A program made the translations under genes and the position numbers. A DNA stretch of 64,000 nt from Sulfuritalea sp. (GTDB lineage Bacteria; Pseudomonadota; Gammaproteobacteria; Burkholderiales; Rhodocyclaceae). Of this stretch, positions 19,309 to 28,485 are shown in pieces; the stretch's first letter is position 1, and each line of letters starts with the position of its first letter. The DNA lies in assembly GCA_016716965.1 (NCBI GenBank), contig JADJUP010000017.1, positions 17,690 through 81,689 of the forward strand. The letters are read 5' to 3'. Below the pieces are notes generated by a model. It worked only from the letters and a program-made list of their open reading frames with translations, ran no database searches and was not told where the DNA came from.

Positions 19309-20860
19309 TCTTTTCCCGGCGTCGGCGGCGCATGCGCCGCTGGCGGAGCAGATGCGGCCGCGCACGCTCGACGAAGTGATCGGCCAGCGCCACCTGGTCG
19401 GCGAGGGCAAGCCGCTGCGCCTGGCCTTCGCCTCCGGCACGCCGCATTCGATGATCCTCTGGGGCCCGCCGGGCGTGGGCAAGACCACGCTGGCACGCCT
19501 GATGGCGGATGGCTTCGATGCCGAATTCATCGCGCTGTCGGCGGTGTTTTCGGGCGTCAAGGACATCCGCGAGGCGATGCAGCAGGCCGAGATGATGGCG
19601 CAGCAGGGGCGGCGCACGATACTGTTCGTCGACGAGGTGCATCGCTTCAACAAGGCGCAGCAGGATGCCTTCCTGCCCTATGTCGAAAAGGGCACGGTGA
19701 CCTTCATCGGCGCCACCACCGAGAACCCGTCCTTCGAAGTCAATTCCGCGCTGCTGTCGCGCGCCGCGGTGTATGTGCTGAAGAGCCTGGACGAAGCCGA
19801 ACTGGGTGAACTGTTCGACCGGGCGCGGGCGGGGGCGCTGGACGACCTCGAATTCGACGCCGAGGCGCGCGGGCGCCTGATCGGTTACGCCGACGGCGAT
19901 GCGCGGCGCCTGCTCAACGTGCTGGAGCAGGTACGCACGGCAACGGCCACTGCCGGTCGCCGTGTCGTCAGCGCCGACTTTCTGGAACAGACGCTGGCCG
20001 CCGACCTGCGGCGTTTCGACAAGGGCGGCGATGCCTTCTACGACCAGATCTCGGCCCTGCACAAATCCGTGCGCGGCTCGAATCCCGATGCCGCGCTGTA
20101 CTGGCTGGTGCGCATGCTCGACGGCGGCGCCGATCCGCTCTACATGGGGCGGCGCATCGTGCGCATGGCGATCGAGGACGTGGGGCTCGCCGACCCGCGC
20201 GCCTGGGAAATCGCGCTGAATGCCTGCGCCACCTACGAGCGCCTGGGCAGCCCGGAAGGCGAGCTGGCGCTGGCCAATGCCGTGCTCTACATGGCCGCGG
20301 CGCCCAAATCGAACGCCGCCTACGTCGCCTATAATGCGGCCCGCGCCTTCGTGGCAAAGGACAAGAGCCGCGGCGTGCCCGAGCATCTGCGCAATGCGCC
20401 GACCAAGCTGATGAAGGATCTCGGTTACGGCGCCGATTACCGCTACGCCCACGACGAAGCCGAAGGCTATGCCGCAGGCGAGAGCTACCTGCCCGAGGGC
20501 ATGCCCGCCGTGCACTGGTATCAGCCGGTGGCGCGCGGACTGGAACAGAAGATCGCCGAAAAACTTGCCCACCTGCGCGAACTCGATGCGCAGGCGAAGG
20601 AAGAAACGATAAGGAAACACCATGCTGGACATCCAAAGCTTGCGCACCAATCTTGCGGCGGTCGCCGAACGCCTCGCCACGCGCGGCGTGACGCTCGACA
20701 CCGCCGCCTTCGAAGCGCTGGAAGCCGAACGCAAGCGCCTGCAGGTGCACACGCAGGACCTGCAGGCCAGGCGAAATTCGCTCTCCAAGCAGATCGGCAT
20801 GCTCAAGGGCAAGGGCGAAGACGCCTCCGCCGTGATGGCCGAAGTCGCCGGCTTGGGTGA
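19295..20860 (+). CDS. rarA: Replication-associated recombination protein A (RarA/MgsA); reading frame runs past its natural end
   Basis: RarA is an AAA+ ATPase acting at stalled replication forks. TTG 19295, inside the end of lolA, gives MSASDLFPAS and then PLAEQMRPRTLDEVIGQRHL, as in homologues. Walker A is GPPGVGKTT, Walker B ILFVDEVHRF and sensor 1 GATTENPSFEV. The C-terminal domain includes GGDAFYDQISALHKSVRGS and YMGRRIVRMAIEDVGLADPR. Recognisable RarA ends near 20600 (about 438 residues). The open frame then runs another 250 bases over serS as Arg-rich junk. A TAA at 20610-20612 in the +1 frame suggests one inserted base upstream. Confidence 0.9.
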   Translation: MSASDLFPASAAHAPLAEQMRPRTLDEVIGQRHLVGEGKPLRLAFASGTPHSMILWGPPGVGKTTLARLMADGFDAEFIALSAVFSGVKDIREAMQQAEMMAQQGRRTILFVDEVHRFNKAQQDAFLPYVEKGTVTFIGATTENPSFEVNSALLSRAAVYVLKSLDEAELGELFDRARAGALDDLEFDAEARGRLIGYADGDARRLLNVLEQVRTATATAGRRVVSADFLEQTLAADLRRFDKGGDAFYDQISALHKSVRGSNPDAALYWLVRMLDGGADPLYMGRRIVRMAIEDVGLADPRAWEIALNACATYERLGSPEGELALANAVLYMAAAPKSNAAYVAYNAARAFVAKDKSRGVPEHLRNAPTKLMKDLGYGADYRYAHDEAEGYAAGESYLPEGMPAVHWYQPVARGLEQKIAEKLAHLRELDAQAKEETIRKHHAGHPKLAHQSCGGRRTPRHARRDARHRRLRSAGSRTQAPAGAHAGPAGQAKFALQADRHAQGQGRRRLRRDGRSRRLG

Positions 20861-21905
20861 CGACCTGAAAGCCGGTGAGGCGGCGCTGGCCGAGCTGATG
20901 CCGCGCTTCGATACCTTCCTCGAACTGATTCCCAACCTGCCGCACGAAAGCGTCCCCGTGGGCCGGGACGAAACCGGTAACGTCGAGGTGCTGCGCTGGG
21001 GCACGCCGCGCAGCATTGCCGCGCCGCGCGACCACGTCGATCTCGGCACCGCGCTGGGCGGGCTGGATTTCGAGGCCGGGGTGAAGATTTCCGGCGCCCG
21101 CTTCACGGTGATGAAGGGGCAGATCGCCCGCCTGCATCGGGCGCTGACGCAGTTCATGCTCGACCTGCATACGACCGAGCATGGCTACACCGAGGTCTAC
21201 ACGCCCTATCTTGTCAATCCCGAAAGCATGTTCGGCACCGGCCAGTTGCCCAAGTTCGAGGAAGACCTGTTCGCCGTGGCGCGGGGCGACGGCAGCAAGC
21301 TCTACCTGATCCCGACCGCCGAAGTTCCGGTGACCAACCTGGTGCGCGGCGAAATCCTTGCCGGCGACGCGCTGCCGCTCAAGTTCGTCGCCCACACGCC
21401 CTGCTTCCGCTCGGAAGCCGGCAGCTACGGCAAGGACACGCGCGGCATGATCCGCCAGCACCAGTTCGACAAGGTGGAACTGGTGCAGATGGTGCGCCCC
21501 GACCAGTCATGGGATGCGCTGGAACAGCTCACCGGCCACGCCGAGGCCGTGCTGCAAAAGCTGGAACTGCCCTACCGCAAGGTGGCGCTGTGCACCGGCG
21601 ACATGGGCTTTTCCGCGGCCAAGACCTACGACCTCGAAGTCTGGCTGCCGGCGCAGAACACCTACCGCGAAATTTCCTCGTGCTCCAACTTCGAATCCTT
21701 CCAGGCGCGGCGCATGCAGGCCCGCTTCCGCAATGAGAAGAACAAGCCGGAGTTGCTGCACACGCTGAACGGTTCCGGCCTCGCCGTGGGCCGCACCCTG
21801 GTGGCCGTACTGGAAAACAATCAGCGGCCGGACGGGACCGTGGAGGTGCCGGCGGTCCTGAGGCCGTACATGATGGGACTCGAAGTCATCACGCCGCAGA
21901 GCTGA
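20622..21905 (+). CDS. serS: Serine-tRNA ligase
   Basis: SerRS charges tRNA-Ser and tRNA-Sec. ATG 20622 follows AAGGA. Residues 1-105 are the coiled-coil tRNA-binding arm (LEAERKRLQVHTQDLQARRN, SLSKQIG). Class II motifs are present: motif 2 HTPCFRSEAGSYGKDTRGM.RQHQF and motif 3 NGSGLAVGRTLVAVLENNQ. It has 427 residues, the normal length. A degraded second serS 3' end lies just downstream. A tRNA-Ser gene is 1.6 kb further on. Confidence 0.97.
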   Translation: MLDIQSLRTNLAAVAERLATRGVTLDTAAFEALEAERKRLQVHTQDLQARRNSLSKQIGMLKGKGEDASAVMAEVAGLGDDLKAGEAALAELMPRFDTFLELIPNLPHESVPVGRDETGNVEVLRWGTPRSIAAPRDHVDLGTALGGLDFEAGVKISGARFTVMKGQIARLHRALTQFMLDLHTTEHGYTEVYTPYLVNPESMFGTGQLPKFEEDLFAVARGDGSKLYLIPTAEVPVTNLVRGEILAGDALPLKFVAHTPCFRSEAGSYGKDTRGMIRQHQFDKVELVQMVRPDQSWDALEQLTGHAEAVLQKLELPYRKVALCTGDMGFSAAKTYDLEVWLPAQNTYREISSCSNFESFQARRMQARFRNEKNKPELLHTLNGSGLAVGRTLVAVLENNQRPDGTVEVPAVLRPYMMGLEVITPQS

Positions 21906-21970
21906 TTGTTTCAGTGCAGGCTCACGTGAGCGAAGCGAACGTTAAGCCGCGAAGCGGCGGCCGAAACTAG

Positions 21971-22036
21971 AACTACCAGAACGACGACGGCAGCATCACG
22001 GTCCCGTCGGTGCTGCGGCCATGGATGGGCGGGGCA
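21971..22036 (+). pseudogene. Relic of a second serS 3' end
   Basis: Read from 21971, the plus strand gives NYQNDDGSITVPSVLRPWMG. This matches the standard SerRS C-terminus (ENYQN-DG-ITVP-VLRPYMGG) better than the live serS 60 bases upstream does (ENNQRPDGTVEVPAVLRPYM). There is no start and no more than about 22 codons are recognisable. It overlaps the antisense 3' end of mltF. Replacement of an ancestral serS by a homologue, leaving the old 3' tip, would explain it. Confidence 0.65.
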
Positions 22037-23405
22037 GAGTCGATCCGGGCGGCCTGAACGCGGGCTGCGTGGCGAAGGGCGAGACGTGTGGCGGTTCGAC
22101 GCGGCACAGTACGTCGTAATAGCTGCGGATGTTCTCGACCATGATCACCGCCTCGCCGCCGCGCGCAGCACCGCTCTTTAGCCGCGCATAGATTTCCGGC
22201 CGCGCCAGTTGCGGCAGCACCTGTTTCATCTCATACCAGACGTCCGGATCGCGCTTCATCCTTTGCGCGATCGCGCGCGCGCCGCGGAAGTGCCCCATGC
22301 CGAGGTTGTAGGCCGACAGCGCCAGCCATAGCCGGTCGGGATGGCGTGCGGTGGCCGGCACCTGTTCCACCAGTTCGGCCAGGTAGCGCGCGCCGGCGCG
22401 GATGCTTTCACCGGCGTCGAGCCGGTTCTTGACGCGCAGGTAGTCCGCCGTGTCCTCGGTCAGCATCATCATGCCGCGCACGTTGGTGTAGGAAGTCGCC
22501 AGCGGGTCCCAATGCGATTCCTGGTAGGCCAGCGCGGCGATCAGCCGCCAGTCGATGCCGGTCAGTTCCTGCGCCTGCTGGAAATGGCGGCGCCACTGCG
22601 GCAGTTTCGTCCTCGTGTCGTCGATGAAGCGGGCAATGCCGTCCGCTTTGATGCGCTTGATGTGGCCGAAATAGCGGTCGTGCAGGCGGGCCAGCGTGCC
22701 GTCGGCGCGGGCCGTGGCGACGAAGGCGTCGGCCTTGGCGCGCAGGTCGTCGGCGCGCTCGCCGCCGAATGCCCAGCCGACCTCAAGCTGCCCCGGCAAC
22801 TGCAGCAGGGGGCTCAGCTCTGGATGGAAATTCACGCCGAGGTCGAGGTGGATGTCGTGCACCGCGACCAGTTCGGCCTTGCGCTCGGCGACGCGCGCCA
22901 GCAGGTCCATTTCATTGACGCCGGCCAGCTCGATCACCACGGGGCGCGATTTCTCTTCGAGGCCGCGCAGGCTGTCGGCCAGCGCCGAACCGGCCAGGAC
23001 CTCGACGGTTTTCCCGGCCAGGTCGGAAAGCCTTTCCGGCCCGGTCACCTCGTTGTGGCCGACGATCCATTGCCGCACGCTGCGGATCGGAGTCGAGTAC
23101 TGCAAGGCACCGTTGCCCAAGGGCAGCGATGCAGCCAGGTGCACCCGGCCGGCCAGCGCGAGGTCGTTCAGCTCAAAGGGATCGGCGGCCTTGATGAAAT
23201 GCGCCTTGAGCCCGAGGCTGTCGGCGAAGGCCGTGACCAGGTCGTGGTCGAACCCGCTCGCCGTATCGCCCCTGCTCTGGAAAAAGGCCGGCGTTTCGCG
23301 GATCGCGACCACCAGCCGGCCTTCCGTTTCGGGCGGCTCGATGCGGCTGCAGGCGGGCAGGAAAAGCGGAACCAGGCAGCAAAGCAGGCGCAGCAGTTTC
23401 GACAA
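21996..23405 (-). CDS. mltF: Membrane-bound lytic murein transglycosylase F
   Basis: MltF cleaves peptidoglycan glycan strands. TTG 23405 follows GGGAGG and is the first good start outside the antisense tRNA region. It gives a lipoprotein-like signal (LLRLLCCLVPLFLPAC). The N-terminal half is a periplasmic solute-binding-type domain (RLVVAIRETPAFFQSRGDTASGFDHDL). The C-terminal half is an SLT domain with catalytic Glu in AALAYQESHWDP, then NVRGMMMLTEDTA and ALSAYNLGMGHFRGAR. It has 469 residues. Its last ~14 codons are read antisense to the serS relic. Confidence 0.93.
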   Translation of the reverse strand: MSKLLRLLCCLVPLFLPACSRIEPPETEGRLVVAIRETPAFFQSRGDTASGFDHDLVTAFADSLGLKAHFIKAADPFELNDLALAGRVHLAASLPLGNGALQYSTPIRSVRQWIVGHNEVTGPERLSDLAGKTVEVLAGSALADSLRGLEEKSRPVVIELAGVNEMDLLARVAERKAELVAVHDIHLDLGVNFHPELSPLLQLPGQLEVGWAFGGERADDLRAKADAFVATARADGTLARLHDRYFGHIKRIKADGIARFIDDTRTKLPQWRRHFQQAQELTGIDWRLIAALAYQESHWDPLATSYTNVRGMMMLTEDTADYLRVKNRLDAGESIRAGARYLAELVEQVPATARHPDRLWLALSAYNLGMGHFRGARAIAQRMKRDPDVWYEMKQVLPQLARPEIYARLKSGAARGGEAVIMVENIRSYYDVLCRVEPPHVSPFATQPAFRPPGSTLPRPSMAAAPTGP

Positions 23406-23426
23406 CGCTAACCTCCCTTGCGTGCG

Positions 23427-23456
23427 GTGACCGACGAGGCGCTTCGCGGGTATAAT
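23427..23456 (+). promoter_or_regulatory. Sigma-70 promoter for tRNA-Ser
   Basis: A consensus -10 box TATAAT (23451-23456) lies 12 bases before the tRNA. An 18-base spacer separates it from GTGACC (23427-23432), a 4/6 match to the -35 box. Confidence 0.6.
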
Positions 23457-23467
23457 CCGCGCCTCGC

Positions 23468-23557
23468 GGAGAGGTGGCAGAGTGGTCGAATGTACCTGAC
23501 TCGAAATCAGGCGATGTCGCAAGGCATCCGTGGGTTCGAATCCCACCCTCTCCGCCA
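23468..23557 (+). tRNA. tRNA-Ser (anticodon CGA)
   Basis: The acceptor stem is GGAGAGG / CCTCTCC with G discriminator and encoded CCA. The anticodon stem CCTGA/TCAGG encloses loop CTCGAAA with anticodon CGA at 23502-23504. The T arm is GTGGG TTCGAAT CCCAC and a long variable arm is present, as required for tRNA-Ser. Its 3' end is the attachment site of the element that follows, and the gene remains intact. Confidence 0.97.
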
Positions 23558-23560
23558 CCC
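23544..23560 (+). other. attL core in the tRNA-Ser 3' end
   Basis: CACCCTCTCCGCCACCC at the tRNA 3' end recurs with one base missing at 34381-34397. This marks the left junction of the integrated element. Confidence 0.7.
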
Positions 23561-23660
23561 CTGATACCAAAACGTTCCGATAAGTCCTAAAGCCCCCCCC
23601 CACGGGGCCTTTCTCACGTGTAGCTCGCCCTGGGCGTTCCTAGCAAGTCCCATTGCTTCC

Positions 23661-23718
23661 GTGGTAAGACCGTGGTAAAAATCGTGGTACTGAGTTACCA
23701 CGGTCCGGGAGTTACCAC
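23661..23718 (+). promoter_or_regulatory. Cluster of GTGGTAA/TTACCAC arm-type sites before the integrase
   Basis: GTGGTAA occurs at 23661 and 23672, GTGGTA at 23684, and the inverse TTACCAC at 23695 and 23712, ending two bases before the integrase ATG. The same word occurs twice at the other end of the element (34299, 34311). Its presence at both ends suggests integrase or AlpA/excisionase binding sites that may also repress int. Confidence 0.6.
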
Positions 23719-23719
23719 G

Positions 23720-24952
23720 ATGGCCGCAAAGCAGAACACCCTGACGGCGAAGGAATGCGACAACGCCACCAGCGAGGGCAAGAGCATACGCAAGCTTCAC
23801 GATGGTGCGGGCCTCTACCTGTGGGTTTATGAGGACGGCCGGAAATACTGGCGGCTGCGGTACTGGATGGCCGGCAAGGAAAAATCCCTCTCCCTTGGCG
23901 TCTATCCCGAAATTGGATTGAAGGAGGCGCGACAGCGCCGTGATGATAACCGCAGGCTGATGGGGGCGTCTATCGACCCATCCGCCGAGCGCAAGGCCGG
24001 CAAGCTGCGGCAGCGACGGGCTTCGGAAAACTCGTTCGAGGCGGTCGCACGGGAATGGTACGCCAAGCAACTGCATACCTGGGTGCCGAAACACGCCGAT
24101 GATGTTCTCCGTCGGTTCGAGGTCAATGCTTTCCCCTTCATTGGGGCGCGGCCGATTGCCGAGATTGAAGCCCCCGAGCTGCTGGAAATGTCCCGCAAGA
24201 TTGAGAAGCGCGGCGCCCACGACCTGGCGCACCGGCTGATGCAGGCGTGTGGACAGGTGTTTCGCTATGGCATCGCTACGGGGCGCTGCAAGCGGGATGT
24301 TGCCGCAGATCTGCGGGGCGCCCTGACGCCGCATGTCAAAAAGCACCAGGCCGCCGTCAGGCCGGAAGACGTGCCGGCCCTGCTGCGGGCGATCGACACC
24401 TATGCCGAACAAGGCGACAAGCAAACCATGTACGCCCTGCAGCTGCTGGCGCTAACCTTCGTTCGCACCAATGAGCTGATTGGGGCGGAGTGGCCGGAGT
24501 TCGACCAGGAAGCCGCGCTATGGGTTATCCCTGCCGCCAGAATGAAAATGAAGTCCGAGCATATCGTCCCGCTTTCAACCCAAGCCCTGGCGATCCTTGG
24601 CGAGCTGAAAGCGCTTGCCGGCCGCAGTCGCTTCGTGTTCCCTGGCAGGAACCGAGACAAGCCGATCAGCAACAACACCATGCTTTTTGCACTCTACCGC
24701 CTGGGGTACAAGGGCAAGATGACCGGGCACGGCTTCCGCGCCGTCGCTTCCACCATGCTGAACGAGCAAGGCTACCGCCCTGACGTGATAGAGCGCCAGC
24801 TCGCACATTGCGAGCGCGACGAAGTTCGAGGGGCATACAACCGTGCGGAATATCTGACGGAGCGCGTCAAGATGATGCAGCAATGGTCTGACTACCTGGA
24901 CAAGATCAAGGCCGGTGCTCAGGTGATACCACTGCATGGACACGCGGCATGA
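23720..24952 (+). CDS. Tyrosine recombinase (P4-type integrase)
   Basis: The integrase inserts the element into tRNA-Ser. ATG 23720 is chosen because it follows the arm-type sites directly and gives MAAKQNTLTAKECDNA. An N-terminal arm-binding domain (DUF4102-type; GLYLWVYEDGRKYWRLRYW, SLSLGVYPEIGLKEAR) is followed by a core-binding domain and the catalytic domain. Active-site elements visible are Arg in FVRTNELIGAEW, HIVPLS, HGFRAVAST, LAHCERDEVRGAYNRAEYL with the nucleophile Tyr in GAYNRAEY. It has 410 residues, the normal length. A hairpin lies 10 bases downstream. Confidence 0.95.
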   Translation: MAAKQNTLTAKECDNATSEGKSIRKLHDGAGLYLWVYEDGRKYWRLRYWMAGKEKSLSLGVYPEIGLKEARQRRDDNRRLMGASIDPSAERKAGKLRQRRASENSFEAVAREWYAKQLHTWVPKHADDVLRRFEVNAFPFIGARPIAEIEAPELLEMSRKIEKRGAHDLAHRLMQACGQVFRYGIATGRCKRDVAADLRGALTPHVKKHQAAVRPEDVPALLRAIDTYAEQGDKQTMYALQLLALTFVRTNELIGAEWPEFDQEAALWVIPAARMKMKSEHIVPLSTQALAILGELKALAGRSRFVFPGRNRDKPISNNTMLFALYRLGYKGKMTGHGFRAVASTMLNEQGYRPDVIERQLAHCERDEVRGAYNRAEYLTERVKMMQQWSDYLDKIKAGAQVIPLHGHAA

Positions 24953-24962
24953 GGCAATAAGC

Positions 24963-24996
24963 GGGGTCGGCGGGTGTTAGCGCACCCGGCGACCCC
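24963..24996 (+). terminator. Terminator-like hairpin after the integrase
   Basis: GGGGTCG / CGACCCC plus CGGGTG / CACCCG, separated by a G-G mismatch, close on the loop TTAGCG. No T run follows, so termination is not certain. Confidence 0.5.
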
Positions 24997-25029
24997 TGAC
25001 CACGAAGCACCTATACAGGAGATGCAAAC

Positions 25030-26520
25030 ATGGCTGTCGAAAAGACTATCACGCAAAGCGCGGAAATCGTCGCGCCGCCCTTTGGGATGCCGACGGTGGA
25101 AATGCCTCCGAATGCTGCCCTTACTGACCGTGGCTATGTTGTATTCGTATTGAACACATCGGCGGGGTCCGTGCATGTCCAAGCGTTTTGGAATGAATTT
25201 GAATGTCGCGGTAAGGCCCCGGCGCTGATCGCAGCAGGCCTCACGCGCGCTGAGTGGTTTCGGGTCCACCTGGTAACCAAAAATCGCGACAGAGGGTAAT
25301 TTTCGAATCAAGCGGACCGAGACTGTACTACAGGGGAGAGGTGGCTCGCAAAAGAAAACGCAACCGTACATTACGGTTTGCCGAAAATCATCTCGCACAT
25401 TTACCGTTGAACTTACTGCCACGCCAGAGCAACGCAAGTGTCTTGAGGTTTTTCATAAGCAACGGGAGGATCGTGACTCAGCCCGCATCGCCCGGAGAGA
25501 TAGGGAGAGGATTGAGGGAGAAGATCGATCGAGGCAAGAGCGCTTGTTCAATCGGACGCCGCATGAGTTGCGCGAGAGGGCTATGGCTGCGCTGGGACTT
25601 TTTGAGGACATGCTATCGAGGTCGATTGCGAAGGTCGGAGTTCACTACGCGGACGATGTTGTAGCGAAGGTTTTGACGCACGTGGATGGAATAAGGCAAG
25701 TCTTCTTGAGTGGAAAGATTCTGCCTGCGACGGAGCAGTTTAAACGCGATGGAAATGTCGTGTTTTCCCTGGGGCAACCGTTGCCGAGCGAGCCATGGTG
25801 GATAGGCTGCAATAATGATACCGAATGGATTGGCGCAGTGATCAACTATTCCGATTTGCCGTCATGGGTGCCGCTCAACGCTTGGGATGCGTATTCCAGT
25901 CGATTCCCCTTCCTGATGATGTAGGCGCTCAACGGTGCCTTGACCGTCTCGTAACTCGGCCAGAAATGCAGGTGTTCTACGACAAATTTGGAAAAACTTT
26001 CCAATATATTGACTGGCACATATTCTTTAGTGCGTGTCGTGAAGCGGTGATGCTCGATTACCAAGAAAAGCACGCCGCACTGGACAAGGCCAAGAAATTA
26101 TCAGGCGATATCGCATGCTCCGCCGCCAAACTTGCAGGGGAGTTGGAGGAGTATTGCGAGGTATGTGGTAGTGGTCGCGTGCGTGCCGATGTCTTGGCGG
26201 GAGGTGTGATTGATGACGTGCAAGCCCTAATCAAGACTCTGCGGCGTCTCTCGGTAGAGAGTAAGAGTTACAGGCACGAGCGATACGGCACCGGAAAAGA
26301 AAGCTGGGAAAGTCGAGTTCAAGCGACCGACGGACTGCCTCAGTTCGTGCGCTTTGTACTCGCCTGCCTGAAAACAATGTATGCGGAGCAGATGCCGGAT
26401 TTAACCAGCAACGACTTGGCCAGACTGGCAATTGCGACTTTGGCACTCAAGGCCACTGACGATGATTACCTGGGCAAGGTCGAAGAACGTGTAAAGAAAC
26501 TCAAAAGGAAAGTGGGATAA
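25030..26520 (+). pseudogene. Unknown phage-island gene, broken by three apparent single-base losses
   Basis: ATG 25030 follows AGGAG and starts AAALTDRGYVVFVLNTSAGSVHVQAF-type sequence. The coding signal moves through frames. It leaves the first frame near 25262 (after LTRAEWF), where the next frame gives GPPGNQKSRQRVIFESSGPR. It moves again near 25360 to YITVCRKSSRTFTVELTATP, then near 25900 (after LPSWVPLNAWDAYSS) to IPLPDDVGAQRCLDRLVTRP and ends at 26520. Each move is what one missing base would cause. The whole would be about 496 residues. I do not recognise a domain. The pieces may be a real pseudogene or consensus errors. The third part has a CEVCGSG motif. Confidence 0.55.
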
Positions 26521-26628
26521 CTCTAGCCCTTTCTTGGGATCGAGTTATCCCTTCACTCGGTACGCTGTAGTCCGCAACATTCCCACTGTTACCAACAACG
26601 CCCCATGTAGGCGTAAGGACGGTGGAAA

Positions 26629-26859
26629 ATGGCCAAGGAAATCCAAGAAGCGCTAACGATCCTGCGAAGAAAGCAGGTTGAAGCCATTACAGGGCTTTCC
26701 CGTAGCGCGATATACGACAAGCTTGATTCAAAGTCGCCCCGACACGATCCGACGTTTCCAAAGCAAGTGAGGATAGGGTGGCGATCGGTCGGCTTTATCC
26801 GCGCCGAGGTTGAGGAGTGGCTTGCGCGGTGCGTTGCATCCAGTCGGGGCGGAAAGTAA
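26629..26859 (+). CDS. AlpA-family transcriptional regulator
   Basis: AAGGA precedes ATG 26629. The 76-residue protein carries LTILRRKQVEAITGLSRSAIYDKL, then DPTFPKQVRIGWRSVGFIRAEVEEWL, the MerR-like helix-turn-helix pattern of AlpA proteins. In P4-like elements AlpA activates integrase expression or helps excision. The GTGGTAA clusters at the element ends are plausible targets. It heads a three-gene block (26629-28462) with tight or overlapping ends. Confidence 0.88.
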   Translation: MAKEIQEALTILRRKQVEAITGLSRSAIYDKLDSKSPRHDPTFPKQVRIGWRSVGFIRAEVEEWLARCVASSRGGK

Positions 26860-26868
26860 GTGCAGGCA

Positions 26869-27192
26869 ATGAAACATCGCCTGCACTCCCTCGACGCGCT
26901 CCCTGACGGCAAGACCATCGGCGACATCCTGCCCGCGTTTTCCGGCGTCAAAGGGGAAATCCACCTTGTCAAGCCGAACGAGGACTGCGCTAGTTGCCGC
27001 AAGCCGTTTGGCATGGTCCGCCGGCGACGCAAGTTCATACGTCTATACAACCCAAACCTGCCCGCTCCCGTCGCTTTCGACTATTGGGTGTGCGGGTCCT
27101 GCTTGGCGATGCACCAGCGCGGCGGAAAGGAAAGCGATGCGTTCTTGGCGGCTGTTGAGTTGTATCACAACGGGATTGATCAGTCGCTATGA
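26869..27192 (+). CDS. Small Zn-ribbon-like protein of the element
   Basis: The frame is open from GTG 26860; ATG 26869 is taken as start. Two CxxC pairs (CASCRKPFG and VCGSCLAMH) about 40 residues apart suggest a zinc ribbon around a basic patch (GMVRRRRKFIRLYNP). It has 107 residues and its stop overlaps the ATG of the RepA-like gene. No family name can be assigned. A nucleic-acid-binding helper of replication is inference from position. Confidence 0.65.
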   Translation: MKHRLHSLDALPDGKTIGDILPAFSGVKGEIHLVKPNEDCASCRKPFGMVRRRRKFIRLYNPNLPAPVAFDYWVCGSCLAMHQRGGKESDAFLAAVELYHNGIDQSL

Positions 27193-28462
27193 CCAGCACA
27201 CCTGAACTGATTGTGTCCGGGGAGCGGGTGAAGGCGCAGGAGGCGAAATTCCAGGCTGCGGCCGATCGACACGAGGCGGTACTGCGGCAAGTCGATGAGT
27301 GGGCGGGGGGAGATAGTGCCAAAGAATCCAGCGTTCCCAGCACGGGGCAGCAGGGTAAAAAGGCGAAGTTCGACCGGAGCGGAGTGGACAGACTACTGAC
27401 TATCCCTGCGGCATCCGTGATTCCCGAGCTGATTCGCTGGTTTTGGAAGAGCCGCATTGCCCTGGGCAAGCTGACGTTGATTGCTGGTGATCCTGGCTTG
27501 GGCAAATCCATGCTAATGGCAAGTTTGGCGGCGCACTGTTCTACCGGGCGCGCTTGGCTAACAGGTGAGCCGTGTCCCTGTGGTGATGTGTTGTTTGTCA
27601 GTGCCGAAGATGATCCGGCGGACACGATCCGGCGCGACTTGATGCTGCCGGGGCAGACGCCAAACGGGTTTTCATCGTGCTCGGTATGGAGGTATTTGAC
27701 GCGAAGGGCGTCGGCGCGCGGCGGCCGATGAACTTGCGTGACATTGAAGCAATCCGCACGGCAGCGCTCGAATTGCCGGCCTGTAGGCTGATCGTAATCG
27801 ATCCGGTGAGCGCGTACCTTGGCGGGTTGGATGGTCACAACAATGCCGAGGTGCGGGCACTGCTGGTCCCGTTATCGGATCTGGCTCGCGATGTTGGAGC
27901 GGCTGTGGTCTGTGTGACACACCTCAACAAAGGTAGTGGTGGGCAGGCGCTCTACCGCGCAACGGGCAGCCTGGCCTTTGTCGCTGCAGCGAGAGCAGCC
28001 TGGGCCGTCGCGCGTGACAAGACCGATCCTGATCGGCGGCTGTTCCTGCCGATGAAAAACAACATCGGCAAGGATACGAGCGGCCTTGCCTACCGTATTG
28101 CCGAAACCAATGGCGTGCCCCATGTTGTATGGGAGGGCGAAGCCGTGGACATCGATGTTGACGATGCACTCAACCACGGTGGCCAGATCGATTACGAGGC
28201 CTCCGCGCGGGGAGAGGCAGAGGATTGGCTGCGCGATCAGCTGTCGGCAGGGCCGCTAAGTGCCAAGGAGATAACCAGCGCGGCGCGCGAGGTAGGTATT
28301 GCTCGGCGAACGCTTGACCGCGCCAAGACTGTACTGGGCATTCGCTCAAAAAAAGTCGGTGGCAAGGGCAACAAGGACGGCAAATGGATATGGGAACTAC
28401 CGGAAAGCGAGACCGGCAACCAGGGGGCTATCGACTTCGGCATTGAAGGTGACGGCAAATGA
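27189..28462 (+). CDS. RepA-like AAA ATPase/helicase (AAA_25 type), one frameshift
   Basis: This is probably the replication ATPase of the element. ATG 27189 overlaps the previous stop. Walker A is LIAGDPGLGKSML and a second strand motif is LFVSAEDDPADTIR. The frame is lost near 27635 (CGGCGCGAC); one missing base there restores RLDAAGADAKRVFIVLGMEV in the second frame. That frame continues with Walker B CRLIVIDPVSAYLGG, the VCVTHLNKG sensor and a C-terminal winged-helix-like region (LSAKEITSAAREVGIARRTL). Corrected length is about 425 residues. This family is common in prophages and satellites, where it unwinds the origin. Confidence 0.8.
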
Positions 28463-28485
28463 GAAGGATGCCAGCCGCGAGAAGA

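Noticed and set aside
20613..20860. An extended RarA C-terminus
   Set aside because: It is Arg-rich antiparallel-frame junk over serS; RarA homology ends near 20600.
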